Positions 6,701 to 12,029 of a DNA stretch of 14,192 bases are shown here, piece by piece. The DNA lies in the NCBI GenBank assembly GCA_003142355.1, contig PLMF01000409.1, positions 1-14,192 of the forward strand, given 5' to 3'. This DNA is from Bryobacterales bacterium. GTDB lineage: Bacteria; Acidobacteriota; Terriglobia; Bryobacterales; Bryobacteraceae. The position numbers and the translations under genes were made by a program. The first letter of the stretch is position 1. Each line of letters opens with the position of its first letter. The notes beneath the pieces are model-generated. The model did not search any database and was not told where the DNA came from. It saw only the letters and a list, made by a program, of their open reading frames with translations.

Positions 6701-9061
6701 GCCGTCGAAAGCGGCGTGCTGCTGGTTGCGCCCGGTTGCGGTTGCGAGCCGGACCGGCGCCTGGCGGAAGCCGCCGCCGGTCGGTCTGTCCTGGCGTGCG
6801 GCGAGCCCCAGTGGAGAGCCTGGCTCGACGCGCAGGCGCCGGGGGCGGAAGTGAAGATCGCGCTCCTGCTGCCTGTCTGCGCGGGCGGCGCGGACGGCCG
6901 CGCGACCGAAGTGGAAGTCGAGGCCTCGCTGCACACTCTGTTCTCTCTATCGAAAGCGCTGGCCGGACGGCGCGGAAAGTCGCACTTGCTGGCGGTGGGA
7001 CGCCTGGCTCATCAGGTCACCGGCGAGGAGCCTTCGCTCAATCCGATTCACGCCGCCGCGGCCGGTTTCTGCCGCGTGCCGGAGCAGGAGACGGCCGGCT
7101 TCAGCAGCCGTTTCCTGGACCTCGATCCCGCCTGTCCGGGTGAACTGGTCCTGCGCGAATTCCGCGCGGCCTTCGCCTCCAGCGATCCGATTATCGCCTG
7201 GCGCCAAGGGGTGCGCTTCGTTCCATCCATCGAACCGCTGGACCTCGCCTCCAGTCCCGACAGCCCCTTTTCGGTTCGAGAAGGAGCGACCTATCTCATC
7301 ACCGGAGGAACCGGTGGGATGGGGCTCGAAATCGCGCGGTATCTGGCCGGGCAGGCGCGCGTGAAGCTGGTGTTCGTCAACCGCACCCGGTTCCCGGAGC
7401 GGGCGTCGTGGGAACGCCTGGAGACGGCCGGTACGGATCGCCGGCTGACGGCCAAGATCCGCACCTTGAAAGAAATCGAATCGCTGGGCGCGGCGATTCA
7501 CCTGGTGGCTGCCGACGTTGCTTCCCTCCCGGAGATGGAACGGGTGAGCCGCGACTACCCGGACATACGCGCCGTGTTCCATTGCGCCGGCGTCGGCAAC
7601 GACGTCTTTTTGGCGCGACACGATTGGGAGCGCCTGTTGGGGGTCCTCCGTCCCAAGATTCAGGGAACGGCCGTGCTCCGCGACGTGTTCGGCGGCAAGG
7701 GCCTGGATGCCTTCGTGCTCGCCGGTTCGCTCACCGCGTTTACCGGGGCGCCAGGTCAGGCTGGGTATACCGCCGCCAACGCGTTTCAGGACGTCGAGGC
7801 GCGCCGGCTTCGCGCCCAGGGATTGCCCGCGCTCTCGGTGGCCTGGACCGCGTGGAAGGAAACCGGCATGTCCGCCGAATCGGATAGGGTTTCCGACGAC
7901 ACGTATCGCGCCATCGCCACTACCCAGGCTCTGCGCTGTCTCGACGGCGCCTTGAGAAAGGACGTATCTCACGTCATCGTGGGCGAGCCGGTTCCCGTGA
8001 AAGCCGCCGTAGATCCCAGTCGGGCCACGTCAGCCGCTCCGCGCGTTCCGGAGCCTGATACCGCAGGCTCGCTTCTCGGCCGGCCCTCGGGCGCGTACAC
8101 CGGTACCGAGCGGATCGTCGGCCGCCTTTGGGCCGAAGTCCTCGGCCACCAGGAACTCGATATCTACGCGGATTTCGATTCTCTGGGCGGCGACTCGATC
8201 GCCGCCATCGACATCCTGGAACGTTTTCAGGCGCAGACCGCCTTCCGTCCCAGCCTGCCCGAATTACTGGGGCACCCGACCATCGAGGGCCTGGCCGCTT
8301 TCCTCGACGAGCGGCAATTCCTGACCGAGCGGAGTGCGGCGGACCTCCACCAACACCTCGTCCGCCTGGGCGGGTCGGGTTCGCGCAAGCTCTTCTGTTT
8401 CGCGCCGGGGTCGGGATCCTGCTACCGCTACTATGCATTGGCGCGCCGGCTCTCCGGCTGGGAAGTGTTCGGACTGAATTTCGTCGAAACCCCCCGCCCG
8501 GCCGCCACCTTGGCCGGAATACTGGCCGAGACGCAACCGTCCGGCGCGTTTACGCTGCTCGGCTACTCGATCGGAGGCAACCTGGCCTACGAAGTCGCCC
8601 ACGAACTCGCCGCCCTGGGACGCGCAGTGAGCGGGCTGGTGTTCCTCGACAACTGGCGCAGGCTCGAACTGTTCCGCTTTACCGACGAAGAGTATCGCCG
8701 GAACGCCGAAGAGTTCCTGGCGGCCGTCGACCCGCGGTATCTCGCGCTCACCGACCGCGAGCCGGCGATCCGGCGCGTCGAATGTTATGACCGCTACATG
8801 GATTCGCGATTGGAGGACCGGCGGGTCGATTGCCCGATACACCTGATCCAGGCCGAATCGAGCGATCTTCGGAGTCCATTCCGCATTACCCAGGAGGGTT
8901 GGAGTGAACTGACTTCCGACTTCCACCTCGTGCGCGGCTCGGGCCGCCACCTGGAAATGCTCGACGAGCCGCACGTGGGCAGGAACGCCGAGCTGGTCCA
9001 GCGGACGCTCGAATCGATCGCACCCAGCGAAGCCGCCGAGCCGCAGCGTGTCCTGGCATGA
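2..9061 (+). CDS. Hybrid NRPS-PKS megasynthase, 3' part (5' end outside window)
   Basis: The reading frame is open from the first full codon of the window (3019 residues visible) and already codes for adenylation-domain sequence, so the ATG at 38 is internal and the true start lies upstream. Domain order is partial A, PCP, C, A, PCP, KS, AT-less linker, DH, KR, ACP, TE; each is described in its own entry. Three carrier-domain serines are seen (codons 659-661, 3824-3826, 8195-8197). The protein would be cytosolic and modular. It condenses at least two amino acids, adds one ketide unit, reduces and dehydrates it, and releases the chain through the C-terminal thioesterase. No AT domain is present between KS and DH, which suggests malonyl loading in trans. 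The stop overlaps the start of the phosphopantetheinyl transferase gene (ATGA), indicating one operon. Family assignment is firm; the product is unknown. Confidence 0.97.
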   Translation, partial: TQILILDEALRPVPMGAAGELCIGGVGLARGYLHRPELTAASFVTNPFREGERLYRTGDLGRLLPDGNIEYLGRRDTQVKIRGYRVEPGEIETVLKTHPAVETAVVTAFASAGAGELVAYVVPRADFDPRELRRFLASTLPAYMLPSRWIRISTLPLNSSGKVDRDALPDPGAAPDIGAEQGSVAPRTPLERTLAGIWEEVLEVAAVGVEDDFFEIGGHSLKAVRVLSRIKHRLGRSVEMADFFANPTVAGLAASMDRSAPSQEAPIPATAPMELYPLSNAQARLWVLAQMEGGLAAYNMPMALQLEGTLDEGALERAFRAVIARHESLRTCFVIDRDIERQKILAAGDIVFELGRRNLAGTASAEDVARLAIQEEFTRPFDLSHAPLLRASVFRVAEHRWLLSLVVHHIAADGWSLDVLLRELSALYAGSVGDPAPSLPALPIQYRDYSQWMAGRLAQGALRTDRAFWKEKLAQPLPVLNLPADHARPAVLGFTGTIERFPLPRTGQLHLPRFCAERGVSPFMVLLAAVFGLLRRYSGEEDLIIGTPVANRERMDLEDQIGLYLNTLALRVGVGRETTLSELLDRVRAAVLEAQQHQSYPFDSLIQDLKIKRRTDRNPLFDVMVVMEDAVRPEFRAPGILGSEYSVPMGVSVFDLTFHFTRSDAGVRLNLEYNTGMFSRPRVERLSSHLDRVIEAIVSSPDAKLEDLDILPGEERRRILEEFSEGPAMPAPIQTVIDLFAAQALRNPARTAVVFEQRSLSYADLSTASARLAGRIGRAGVRPGSVIALVADRSEWMVAGVIGIMASGAACLPIDAAQPRERIMRILEDSGCQAVVSDGVAAAAGTLPVIALRESGEEGAAPLVGCAQLSDVAYITYTSGSTGTPKGSPIEHRSLANLAGALGRCFYDALPQPSTELLLTSIGFDVAMKQIFGALTRGNALVVAADALRHDPAALMAAVANGGIHLIDITPAHFAVLLAQGFARMPKPSLRAIVLGSESLPCGLVEEFARDEVNRHIALYNFYGPSECTVETLYCRLDGRTLAGARIAPIGRPIANACVYVLTAGGQLVPIGIPGEICLGGVPVGRGYLNRPELTASRFVENPFHPGERMYRTGDLGRWTADGLVEFLGREDGQLKIRGYRIEPGEVEYHLLQHPGVSGAVVEGRLGPSGSKELVAWFVAARPGTDADSLRAHLRRVLPIYMIPARLVPVPVLPVLVNGKIDRNALPDPWVRPPAPARIAPGNAVESALLAIWQAVLGTDDAGNDASFFDAGGNSLLLVRLHSMIEERWPGAVKLTELFSAPTVRDQARLIGERTTPPASEQPALPAAPQARAGDGNGRRIAIIGIGLRIGSCQDLDALWEELDRGRDFMRPLPEARRRDAERLAPALDLDPADLESAEMAYLDEVDKFDFAHFKMAPQKAAQLDPREKLFLETAWHAIEDAGYSPARLKGTRTGVFLGESMGSADFGRVLEAAGAADANQILESLTPSMAASRVSYLLDLKGPAMLVDTACSSALSALSLAMDALRAGQCEMALAGSVKLHLLPLRRHARAEIESPDSRTRSFDDDAAGTGGGEASIAFLLKPLDDALAAGDPIHAVLRGAAMNQDGASAGITAPNAGAQADVIDRAWKDAGIHPDELSFIEAHGTGTRLGDPIEVQGLTQAFRRYTGRRQFCALGSIKANLGHTDHAAGLAGLLRAVLCLKHRSVAPAVHYRRPNRNIRFEESPVFVNPEPLALDGKRTPLLGGVSSFGLSGTNVHVVVEEAPRVALPAAGGERTRLVPLSARTPGLLREHAARIGSYLERHPGIPLEEIVFTLAAGRDHLGARAVFPIGSAAELAAGLAALSEAFENRPELSLFCGYHKPVPSSKPVLLEHEVTEDTLARLGAAAAALAGPSDAGLLAELARLYVAGAMVPWEAMFVGVRPARCSLPGYPFERTRSWPEIRQPAFSLLGALKAETPATLIFESNWRADSHWLLAEHRLAGASVLVGAAYLELAQEAALRIWDTERVEIKRMALLAPLVVEGGETLRVVASVTREKENLRLAVDSYSPSRGWRAHATAELARLSPDHQEAIDIPSLRDQCSEHVALPAAPAGQVEASPRWNCLRSVRRNGNLWFAELGVPLEHAPGLAEFGLYPPLADVALNFATASGAYLPLWFSGIRIHGRLLREAFACARVLDSSRSVPRFSITVADRDGKVIIAVEEYALKAAGGSGSLEAFFHHTTWTQSAPVPSGAVESGVLLVAPGCGCEPDRRLAEAAAGRSVLACGEPQWRAWLDAQAPGAEVKIALLLPVCAGGADGRATEVEVEASLHTLFSLSKALAGRRGKSHLLAVGRLAHQVTGEEPSLNPIHAAAAGFCRVPEQETAGFSSRFLDLDPACPGELVLREFRAAFASSDPIIAWRQGVRFVPSIEPLDLASSPDSPFSVREGATYLITGGTGGMGLEIARYLAGQARVKLVFVNRTRFPERASWERLETAGTDRRLTAKIRTLKEIESLGAAIHLVAADVASLPEMERVSRDYPDIRAVFHCAGVGNDVFLARHDWERLLGVLRPKIQGTAVLRDVFGGKGLDAFVLAGSLTAFTGAPGQAGYTAANAFQDVEARRLRAQGLPALSVAWTAWKETGMSAESDRVSDDTYRAIATTQALRCLDGALRKDVSHVIVGEPVPVKAAVDPSRATSAAPRVPEPDTAGSLLGRPSGAYTGTERIVGRLWAEVLGHQELDIYADFDSLGGDSIAAIDILERFQAQTAFRPSLPELLGHPTIEGLAAFLDERQFLTERSAADLHQHLVRLGGSGSRKLFCFAPGSGSCYRYYALARRLSGWEVFGLNFVETPRPAATLAGILAETQPSGAFTLLGYSIGGNLAYEVAHELAALGRAVSGLVFLDNWRRLELFRFTDEEYRRNAEEFLAAVDPRYLALTDREPAIRRVECYDRYMDSRLEDRRVDCPIHLIQAESSDLRSPFRITQEGWSELTSDFHLVRGSGRHLEMLDEPHVGRNAELVQRTLESIAPSEAAEPQRVLA
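818..2160 (+). other. Domain: NRPS condensation domain (LCL-like)
   Basis: The domain starts at MELYPLSNAQARLWVL and contains the HHxxxDG catalytic motif as HHIAADG (1223-1243). It forms the peptide bond between the chain on PCP1 and the amino acid on PCP2. The start and active-site wording resemble condensation domains that accept an L-configured donor. No epimerisation domain sits before it in the visible part, which agrees. The late motif YPFDSLIQDLKIKRRTDRNP is also present. Confidence 0.93.
2200..3690 (+). other. Domain: complete adenylation domain (A2)
   Basis: A full adenylation domain that activates one amino acid with ATP. The A3 P-loop YTSGSTGTPKG is at 2630-2662, A5 is NFYGPSECTVE, A7 is YRTGDLGR, A8 is LKIRGYRIEPGEVE and A10 is NGKIDRNALP. 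Aligning by eye to the GrsA Phe domain gives binding-pocket residues of roughly D-V-K-D-I-L-F-V-E-K; the first Asp is codon 2774-2776 in FDVAMKQ. Asp at the first position predicts an ordinary alpha-amino acid. I do not recognise the rest of the code, which has charged residues (K, D, E) inside the pocket. Confidence 0.93.
3725..3935 (+). other. Domain: peptidyl carrier protein PCP2
   Basis: The motif ASFFDAGGNSLLLVRL carries the phosphopantetheine attachment serine at codon 3824-3826. It holds the growing peptide and hands it directly to the ketosynthase that starts about 80 bases further on, so this is the NRPS-to-PKS junction within one polypeptide. Confidence 0.92.
4012..5297 (+). other. 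Domain: ketosynthase (KS)
   Basis: The KS begins at GRRIAIIGIG and ends at SGTNVHVVVEEAP. The catalytic cysteine is in VDTACSSA (codon 4535-4537). The two catalytic histidines are in EAHGTGT (4934-4936) and KANLGHTD (5054-5056). All three are present, so the domain should be condensing, not decarboxylating only. It takes a peptidyl chain from PCP2 and elongates it by a decarboxylative Claisen reaction with a malonyl-type unit. Confidence 0.95.
5298..5860 (+). other. AT-less linker between KS and DH
   Basis: About 185 residues separate KS from DH, too short for a 300-residue acyltransferase, and no GHSxG nucleophile motif or malonyl-specificity motif is seen. The first part (RTRLVPLSARTPGLL, then a helical stretch) matches the KS-AT linker fold. 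The last part (LARLYVAGAMVPWEAMF...LPGYPFERTRSWPE) matches the post-AT/docking linker that remains in AT-less modules. This is the basis for proposing an AT acting in trans. An internal deletion of a once-present AT is the alternative. Confidence 0.8.
5861..6650 (+). other. Domain: polyketide dehydratase (DH)
   Basis: A double-hotdog dehydratase. The catalytic histidine motif HxxxGxxxxP appears as HRLAGASVLV, with His at codon 5936-5938 and valine (5963-5965) in place of the usual proline. The second-half Asp is in PPLADVALN (Asp 6419-6421), where Asn (6431-6433) replaces the common Gln or His. The His-Asp dyad is kept, so activity is plausible: removal of water from the beta-hydroxy group made by the KR to give an alkene. 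Confidence 0.82.
6660..8010 (+). other. Domain: ketoreductase (KR) with structural subdomain
   Basis: The region holds a non-catalytic structural subdomain (about 6660-7270) followed by a Rossmann fold with the NADPH motif YLITGGTGGMG (7292-7324). The catalytic residues are Ser in AGSLTAF (7727-7729), Tyr in AGYTAAN (7766-7768) and Asn (7778-7780). It reduces the beta-keto group. At the place of the B-type LDD signature the sequence reads AGVGND, so hydroxyl stereochemistry cannot be read safely. Confidence 0.92.
8095..8315 (+). other. Domain: acyl carrier protein (ACP)
   Basis: The carrier domain has the motif DFDSLGGDSIAAIDIL, with the phosphopantetheine serine at codon 8195-8197. It holds the extended and reduced chain before the thioesterase. 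The GGDS form is closer to NRPS-associated carrier domains than to the GxDS form of many PKS ACPs, as is often seen in hybrid enzymes. Confidence 0.92.
8375..9030 (+). other. Domain: type I thioesterase (TE)
   Basis: An alpha/beta-hydrolase thioesterase that releases the product. It starts at KLFCFAPGSGSCYRYYALARRL. The nucleophile elbow is GYSIGG (Ser codon 8567-8569), with candidate Asp in VFLDNW (8648-8650) and His in GSGRHLEML (8948-8950), so the triad looks complete. It either hydrolyses the thioester or cyclises the chain; the sequence does not decide which. Its position at the C-terminus marks the end of the assembly line. Confidence 0.93.
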
Positions 9062-9849
9062 TCGAGCTGGCGCTGGGCGCGGTCCACGTCTGGCGTTTGC
9101 GCGTGGACCGCGACCGTCGCACGGCGCTCCCTATGTACGGTCTGCTCGACCAGGCCGAACGGGAGCGCGCCAACCGGTTTCGCTTCGAACGCGACGCCGT
9201 CCGCTTCGTTCTGACGCGCGCGCACCTCCGGCTGATCCTGGCGAGTGCGCTGGGTGTCGATGCCGCCGCCGTCCAGTTTCGCCATGAGGCGGCTGGCAAA
9301 CCGCGGCTGAAGAGCGAAGGCGGTCCGTGGTTCAACGTCTCACACTCGGGAGCCTTGGCGCTGCTCGCCATCGCGGCAGGCCGGCGCGTGGGAGTGGATG
9401 TCGAGCGGATTCGCCCGATGCCGGGCGGCGACCTGGGGCTGTACCTCTCCGCATACGAAGTCCGCGAAGTTGAGCGCCTTCCGGAACCAGAACGGCAGCC
9501 GGCGTTTTTCCGCTGCTGGACCCGAAAAGAAGCGTATCTGAAGGCCCGCGGCGATGGTCTCGGCTTCGGGCTGCAGAGGTTTTCGGTCACGCTCGATTCC
9601 GAACGGCCGCCCCGCCTGCTCCATGTGGATGGAGAGCCGGCAGAACCGCCGCTCTGGGATTTGCGGGACCTGGCATTGGACCCAGCCTACAGCGCATCCC
9701 TCGCGGCCGAAGCGCCCATAAACGAGTTGTTCTGCCGCGACATCGACGAATTGCGTTGCGCACGATGCTGGTTCCATCCCGCAACGTTCGGTCCATTCGC
9801 GGTCGACACGAACGGCGTAGTGTCCAATAACTCGATCCTCTTCAGATAG
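9058..9849 (+). CDS. Sfp-type 4'-phosphopantetheinyl transferase
   Basis: This enzyme transfers 4'-phosphopantetheine from CoA to carrier-domain serines, here most likely the PCP and ACP domains of the upstream megasynthase. Family motifs are clear: FNVSHSG (residues 92-98), GVDVE with the Mg-binding Asp114 and Glu116, and WTRKEAYLKA (154-163) with Glu158 and Lys162. The ATG overlaps the stop of the NRPS-PKS gene as ATGA, so translation is probably coupled and the start is well supported. The family-like sequence ends near residue 220 (YSASLAAEAP). The last 43 residues (from about 9718) do not look like the usual C-terminus and may be read-through into sequence joined by recombination. The catalytic core is intact, so it is likely active. 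Confidence 0.95.
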   Translation: MIELALGAVHVWRLRVDRDRRTALPMYGLLDQAERERANRFRFERDAVRFVLTRAHLRLILASALGVDAAAVQFRHEAAGKPRLKSEGGPWFNVSHSGALALLAIAAGRRVGVDVERIRPMPGGDLGLYLSAYEVREVERLPEPERQPAFFRCWTRKEAYLKARGDGLGFGLQRFSVTLDSERPPRLLHVDGEPAEPPLWDLRDLALDPAYSASLAAEAPINELFCRDIDELRCARCWFHPATFGPFAVDTNGVVSNNSILFR

Positions 9850-10284
9850 TGCGGGGTGCCGAACCCGTTACAAGGGTTCCTGCAGCTATCCTGGCCCAAT
9901 GCGCCGGACCCGTAGGAGGCAAACGACTCCGTCTGAACGACGGTCAGCGCCGCACGAATGATCGCCGACAAATCCCCTCTGTTCAGCCTGTTGAATGTCG
10001 ATGACAAGAAGATGAACCTCCCAGTGGCATCCCTGAAGAACGAAACTGGTGAGCGGGTTTATGGAGAAGTAGCCCGCCCCAGGCATCGGACTGGTGGATG
10101 GGCTTACTGCCACTGAGCCGGTGCCACACACCGTGATCCACGTCGTTCCGCGCCGGGTGGGTGATCTGGTCGCGCTGCCGGAATGACGCCGAAGTCCCCC
10201 CAATTTCCCCCCAGTGCAAAGGGTATTTCACGGTCCGGAGACACTGGCAAAAGTATTGATTCTAAATGGGCTGCTCAAATTGAC
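9850..10284. other. Stretch with no intact gene; possible minus-strand gene relic
   Basis: No convincing gene is present. On the minus strand two frames carry protein-like sequence that seem to continue each other. From about 10180 to 10040 one frame reads ...TTWITVCGTGSVAVSPSTS...GYFSINPLTSF. From about 10045 to 9720 the next frame reads VSFFRDATGRFIFLSSTF, then NRLNRGDLSAIIRAAL. A single frameshift near 10040 would join them. I do not recognise the family. The relic would run antisense into the end of the transferase gene. Confidence 0.3.
9861..9879 (+). terminator. Possible hairpin after the biosynthetic operon
   Basis: A perfect inverted repeat, GAACCC and GGGTTC around a 7-base loop, lies 11 bases after the transferase stop. 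No T-run follows, so it is at best a weak or factor-assisted terminator. Confidence 0.25.
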
Positions 10285-10632
10285 CTAGAGTCGCCATCTC
10301 CGTTTTGGAACGTGTAGCACTTGGCTGCCATCTTTGGCTCCGAAACGGATTCGGACCACGCCATTGGCCGGAAGCGCCTGAGACAGAGACAGTTCCGCAA
10401 TTTCCAGACCGGCAACTTGAACTGGGCGGTTAGCAGGGCGTGGAGAATGGCGCGGCCTCTGGTTAACGAGCGGAGATGCAGGCAAATCTTGCGGCGGGCG
10501 ATTTACCCGGCAGATCCTCTCCGTCATGGGCGTCTGGCTGGCTTCTGGCCCTCTTCGGACGGCCCCCGAGGTCTTCCGTCTCTCAGCGGCCGGCAAGCGT
10601 CGTTTGGCCTCTGGCCGCGCCCCTGCCCTCAT
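10285..10632 (-). CDS. Doubtful small ORF coupled to the secreted-protein gene
   Basis: A 115-residue frame whose ATG overlaps the stop of the upstream minus-strand secreted-protein gene (ATGA at 10632-10629), which is the main argument for it. The first 70 residues are rich in Arg and Pro and look like non-coding GC-rich DNA. The C-terminal part (VQVAGLEIAELSLSQALPAN and onward) looks more protein-like. No family is recognised, and there is no signal peptide or membrane segment. It could equally be chance. Confidence 0.25.
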   Translation of the reverse strand: MRAGARPEAKRRLPAAERRKTSGAVRRGPEASQTPMTERICRVNRPPQDLPASPLVNQRPRHSPRPANRPVQVAGLEIAELSLSQALPANGVVRIRFGAKDGSQVLHVPKRRWRL

Positions 10633-11072
10633 CGGCTGCGTCGTGTTCTCTGCCCGAAAACCTTGACGAAGCCGACACCGCCGCTCGCGCTGTTTTGACA
10701 GACTCGCGGCCGTTCCGTGCGGACCATATAGGCTCCCGGCCCGGCATCGATGTCAACGGAGCCGCGCGCCACGCACCAGGCTTCCTGGTTGGCATCGCAT
10801 TCCGCCCGGTACAAGGTTCCGGTGCGGATCGTTTGCCCGTCGCGCGAGATGGTGTATGGTACCGAGGACTCTCGACCCCTCCAGTGGTACCACACGTCGA
10901 TTTGGTCGACGTGCGCCTGGCTACGCAGCTCAAAACTGCTGCTGTCAGTATAGCCGCAGGCGCCGGTGTTCCAGTTTTCAAACAGCTCGTTGCTCGTGTT
11001 CTGAGCCTGCGATTGAAACGAGGCGCTCAGAAGAAGAAGGAGCGTGGCTCCGAGAATCGTGACACGGTTCAT
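10629..11072 (-). CDS. Small secreted protein of unknown function
   Basis: A 147-residue protein with a clear Sec signal peptide: positive start MNR, hydrophobic TILGATLLLLLSASF, and probable cleavage after SQA near residue 23. The mature part (about 120 residues) has four cysteines, enough for two disulfides, and alternating polar and hydrophobic stretches (HVDQIDVWYHWRG, VPYTISRDGQTI) suggesting a beta-sandwich exported to the periplasm or outside. The start is supported by a strong ribosome site, AAGGAGG, four bases before the ATG. A promoter-like sequence and the shared CTGA motif lie just upstream. I do not recognise a named family, and no function is proposed. Confidence 0.75.
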   Translation of the reverse strand: MNRVTILGATLLLLLSASFQSQAQNTSNELFENWNTGACGYTDSSSFELRSQAHVDQIDVWYHWRGRESSVPYTISRDGQTIRTGTLYRAECDANQEAWCVARGSVDIDAGPGAYMVRTERPRVCQNSASGGVGFVKVFGQRTRRSR

Positions 11073-11102
11073 GTGCCTCCTTGAAGGCTAACGAAAATCG
11101 CA

Positions 11103-11121
11103 CCTGATGATCTGAATATCA
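11103..11121. promoter_or_regulatory. Candidate operator, CTGA-type repeat, site 1
   Basis: The sequence reads CCTGA-TGA-TCTGA-ATA-TCA, that is CTGA-type pentamers stepped by 8 bp. It shares the 10-mer CTGAATATCA (11112-11121) exactly with site 2 at 11993-12002. It lies 31 bases upstream of the secreted-protein start and next to its candidate -10. Confidence 0.4.
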
Positions 11122-11125
11122 CCAT

Positions 11126-11153
11126 ACCATATCGAGATGTTCGATGCTGACAA
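11126..11153 (-). promoter_or_regulatory. Candidate sigma70 promoter of the secreted-protein gene
   Basis: On the minus strand, TTGTCA (11153-11148) and TATGGT (11131-11126) are 16 bases apart and point towards the gene starting at 11072. The CTGA repeat (11103-11121) lies just downstream of the -10, over the likely transcription start. Confidence 0.4.
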
Positions 11154-11191
11154 ATCGATAGCGACCGAAGTGCAGTTGGATCCTCGACTCA

Positions 11192-11845
11192 CTAGCGGGA
11201 TCGGTCCGTCACTACTACGGACTCAACCGGCAGCCTGTTGACTACCGCCGTCAACCGATCCAACCCGAAGGGTTTCACGAGTACGGCTATAGCGCCCACC
11301 GCCGAATCCTTGCGCCGCCGCCTGCCTGCACCTGGAACGGCCAAGATGATCTTCAACCCTGGAACCCGCGAGTCGGTTGTTAGGCACTCCACGAGTTCCT
11401 TTCCGCCGTCCGGGGGCAGGTCCTGGTCGACCACCGCAAACGCTGGCCGGACGCCGTGAATCACCGCAGATGCGACGAGCACGTGGATCTTCAGGCCTTT
11501 CGCCCGCAGGTAGTATGCACAGTCCTCGCACGAGTCTTGGCAGAACAGCCTGGCGTGCCCGGCTTCCTTTTCCATGCCAAGCATCTCAAAGCACCAGGCC
11601 GCTCGAACGCGGTAGGCGGAACACTCCTTGCAGGCGTCCCGCACGACGCCCTGATTACTGAAGAACTCCCAACAGCGCACTGGCCGGGGAGCGCCCTCGC
11701 TCCCTGGCTGCACCTCTTGTTTGGCGCCGAGTGCCCCCAGGAAGGGCTCCAGGTTACGGTACGCGATGCGGTGGTGCCCTCTGGCCGTTCTCACAGCTTG
11801 CAGCCTGCCGTTCTTGATCCACTTCAAGACCGTGTCGGGCCGCAC
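11192..11845 (-). CDS. HTH / cysteine-rich / receiver-like regulator, N-terminus frameshifted
   Basis: A probable transcription regulator. The visible frame (217 residues, GTG start) begins inside a MerR/BldC-like helix-turn-helix (RPDTVLKWIKNGRLQAVRTARGHHRI). A segment with seven cysteines follows (CWEF, CKEC, WCFEM, CQDSCEDC), possibly binding zinc or an Fe-S cluster. The C-terminus is receiver-like (AFAVVDQDLPPDGGKEL with a candidate phospho-Asp, and VLVKPF with the conserved Lys) but lacks the usual N-terminal acidic pair. The missing first HTH half is encoded just upstream in another frame: ATG at 11901 gives MANGESRRLTTSEAANYV, which joins perfectly if one base is restored near 11850. 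So the gene is either freshly broken, affected by a sequencing error, or expressed from the GTG as a truncated protein. The full length would be about 236 residues. Confidence 0.7.
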   Translation of the reverse strand: MRPDTVLKWIKNGRLQAVRTARGHHRIAYRNLEPFLGALGAKQEVQPGSEGAPRPVRCWEFFSNQGVVRDACKECSAYRVRAAWCFEMLGMEKEAGHARLFCQDSCEDCAYYLRAKGLKIHVLVASAVIHGVRPAFAVVDQDLPPDGGKELVECLTTDSRVPGLKIILAVPGAGRRRRKDSAVGAIAVLVKPFGLDRLTAVVNRLPVESVVVTDRSR

Positions 11846-11991
11846 GTCACATAGTTCGCCGCTTCGCTTGTGGTGAGTCGCCGAGATTCGCCGTTAGCCA
11901 TGTCATGCCATCCGAAATTTATGCTTTTCAGTTCGCATACAAATCATAACGCGGCGGAGGCTACAAAATACATAATATTTCCCTCCGAATA

Positions 11992-12013
11992 CCTGAATAT
12001 CAGGATATTCTGA
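11992..12013. promoter_or_regulatory. Candidate operator, CTGA-type repeat, site 2
   Basis: The sequence reads CCTGA-ATA-TCAGG-ATAT-TCTGA. It contains the perfect inverted repeats GAATATC/GATATTC (11995-12001 and 12004-12010) and ATATCAG/CTGATAT (11997-12003 and 12010-12016). It lies between the divergent regulator (start 11901, minus) and the secreted-protein ORF (12030, plus), so it could control either. It shares the 9-mer ATATTCTGA with the toxin-antitoxin promoter. Confidence 0.45.
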
Positions 12014-12029
12014 TATCTCCGGAAACAAC

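Noticed and set aside
6947..7972. 341-residue minus-strand open frame under the KR region
   Set aside because: Antisense shadow of well-defined KR coding sequence; no recognisable motif.
9861..9879. Strong intrinsic terminator after the biosynthetic operon
   Set aside because: Only a 6-bp stem with no T-run; kept as a low-confidence hairpin.
10476..11084. 202-residue plus-strand open frame
   Set aside because: Antisense to the secreted protein, which has a signal peptide and a strong ribosome site; the plus frame has neither.
11456..11854. 132-residue plus-strand open frame
   Set aside because: Antisense to the HTH/receiver regulator, whose domains are clear.
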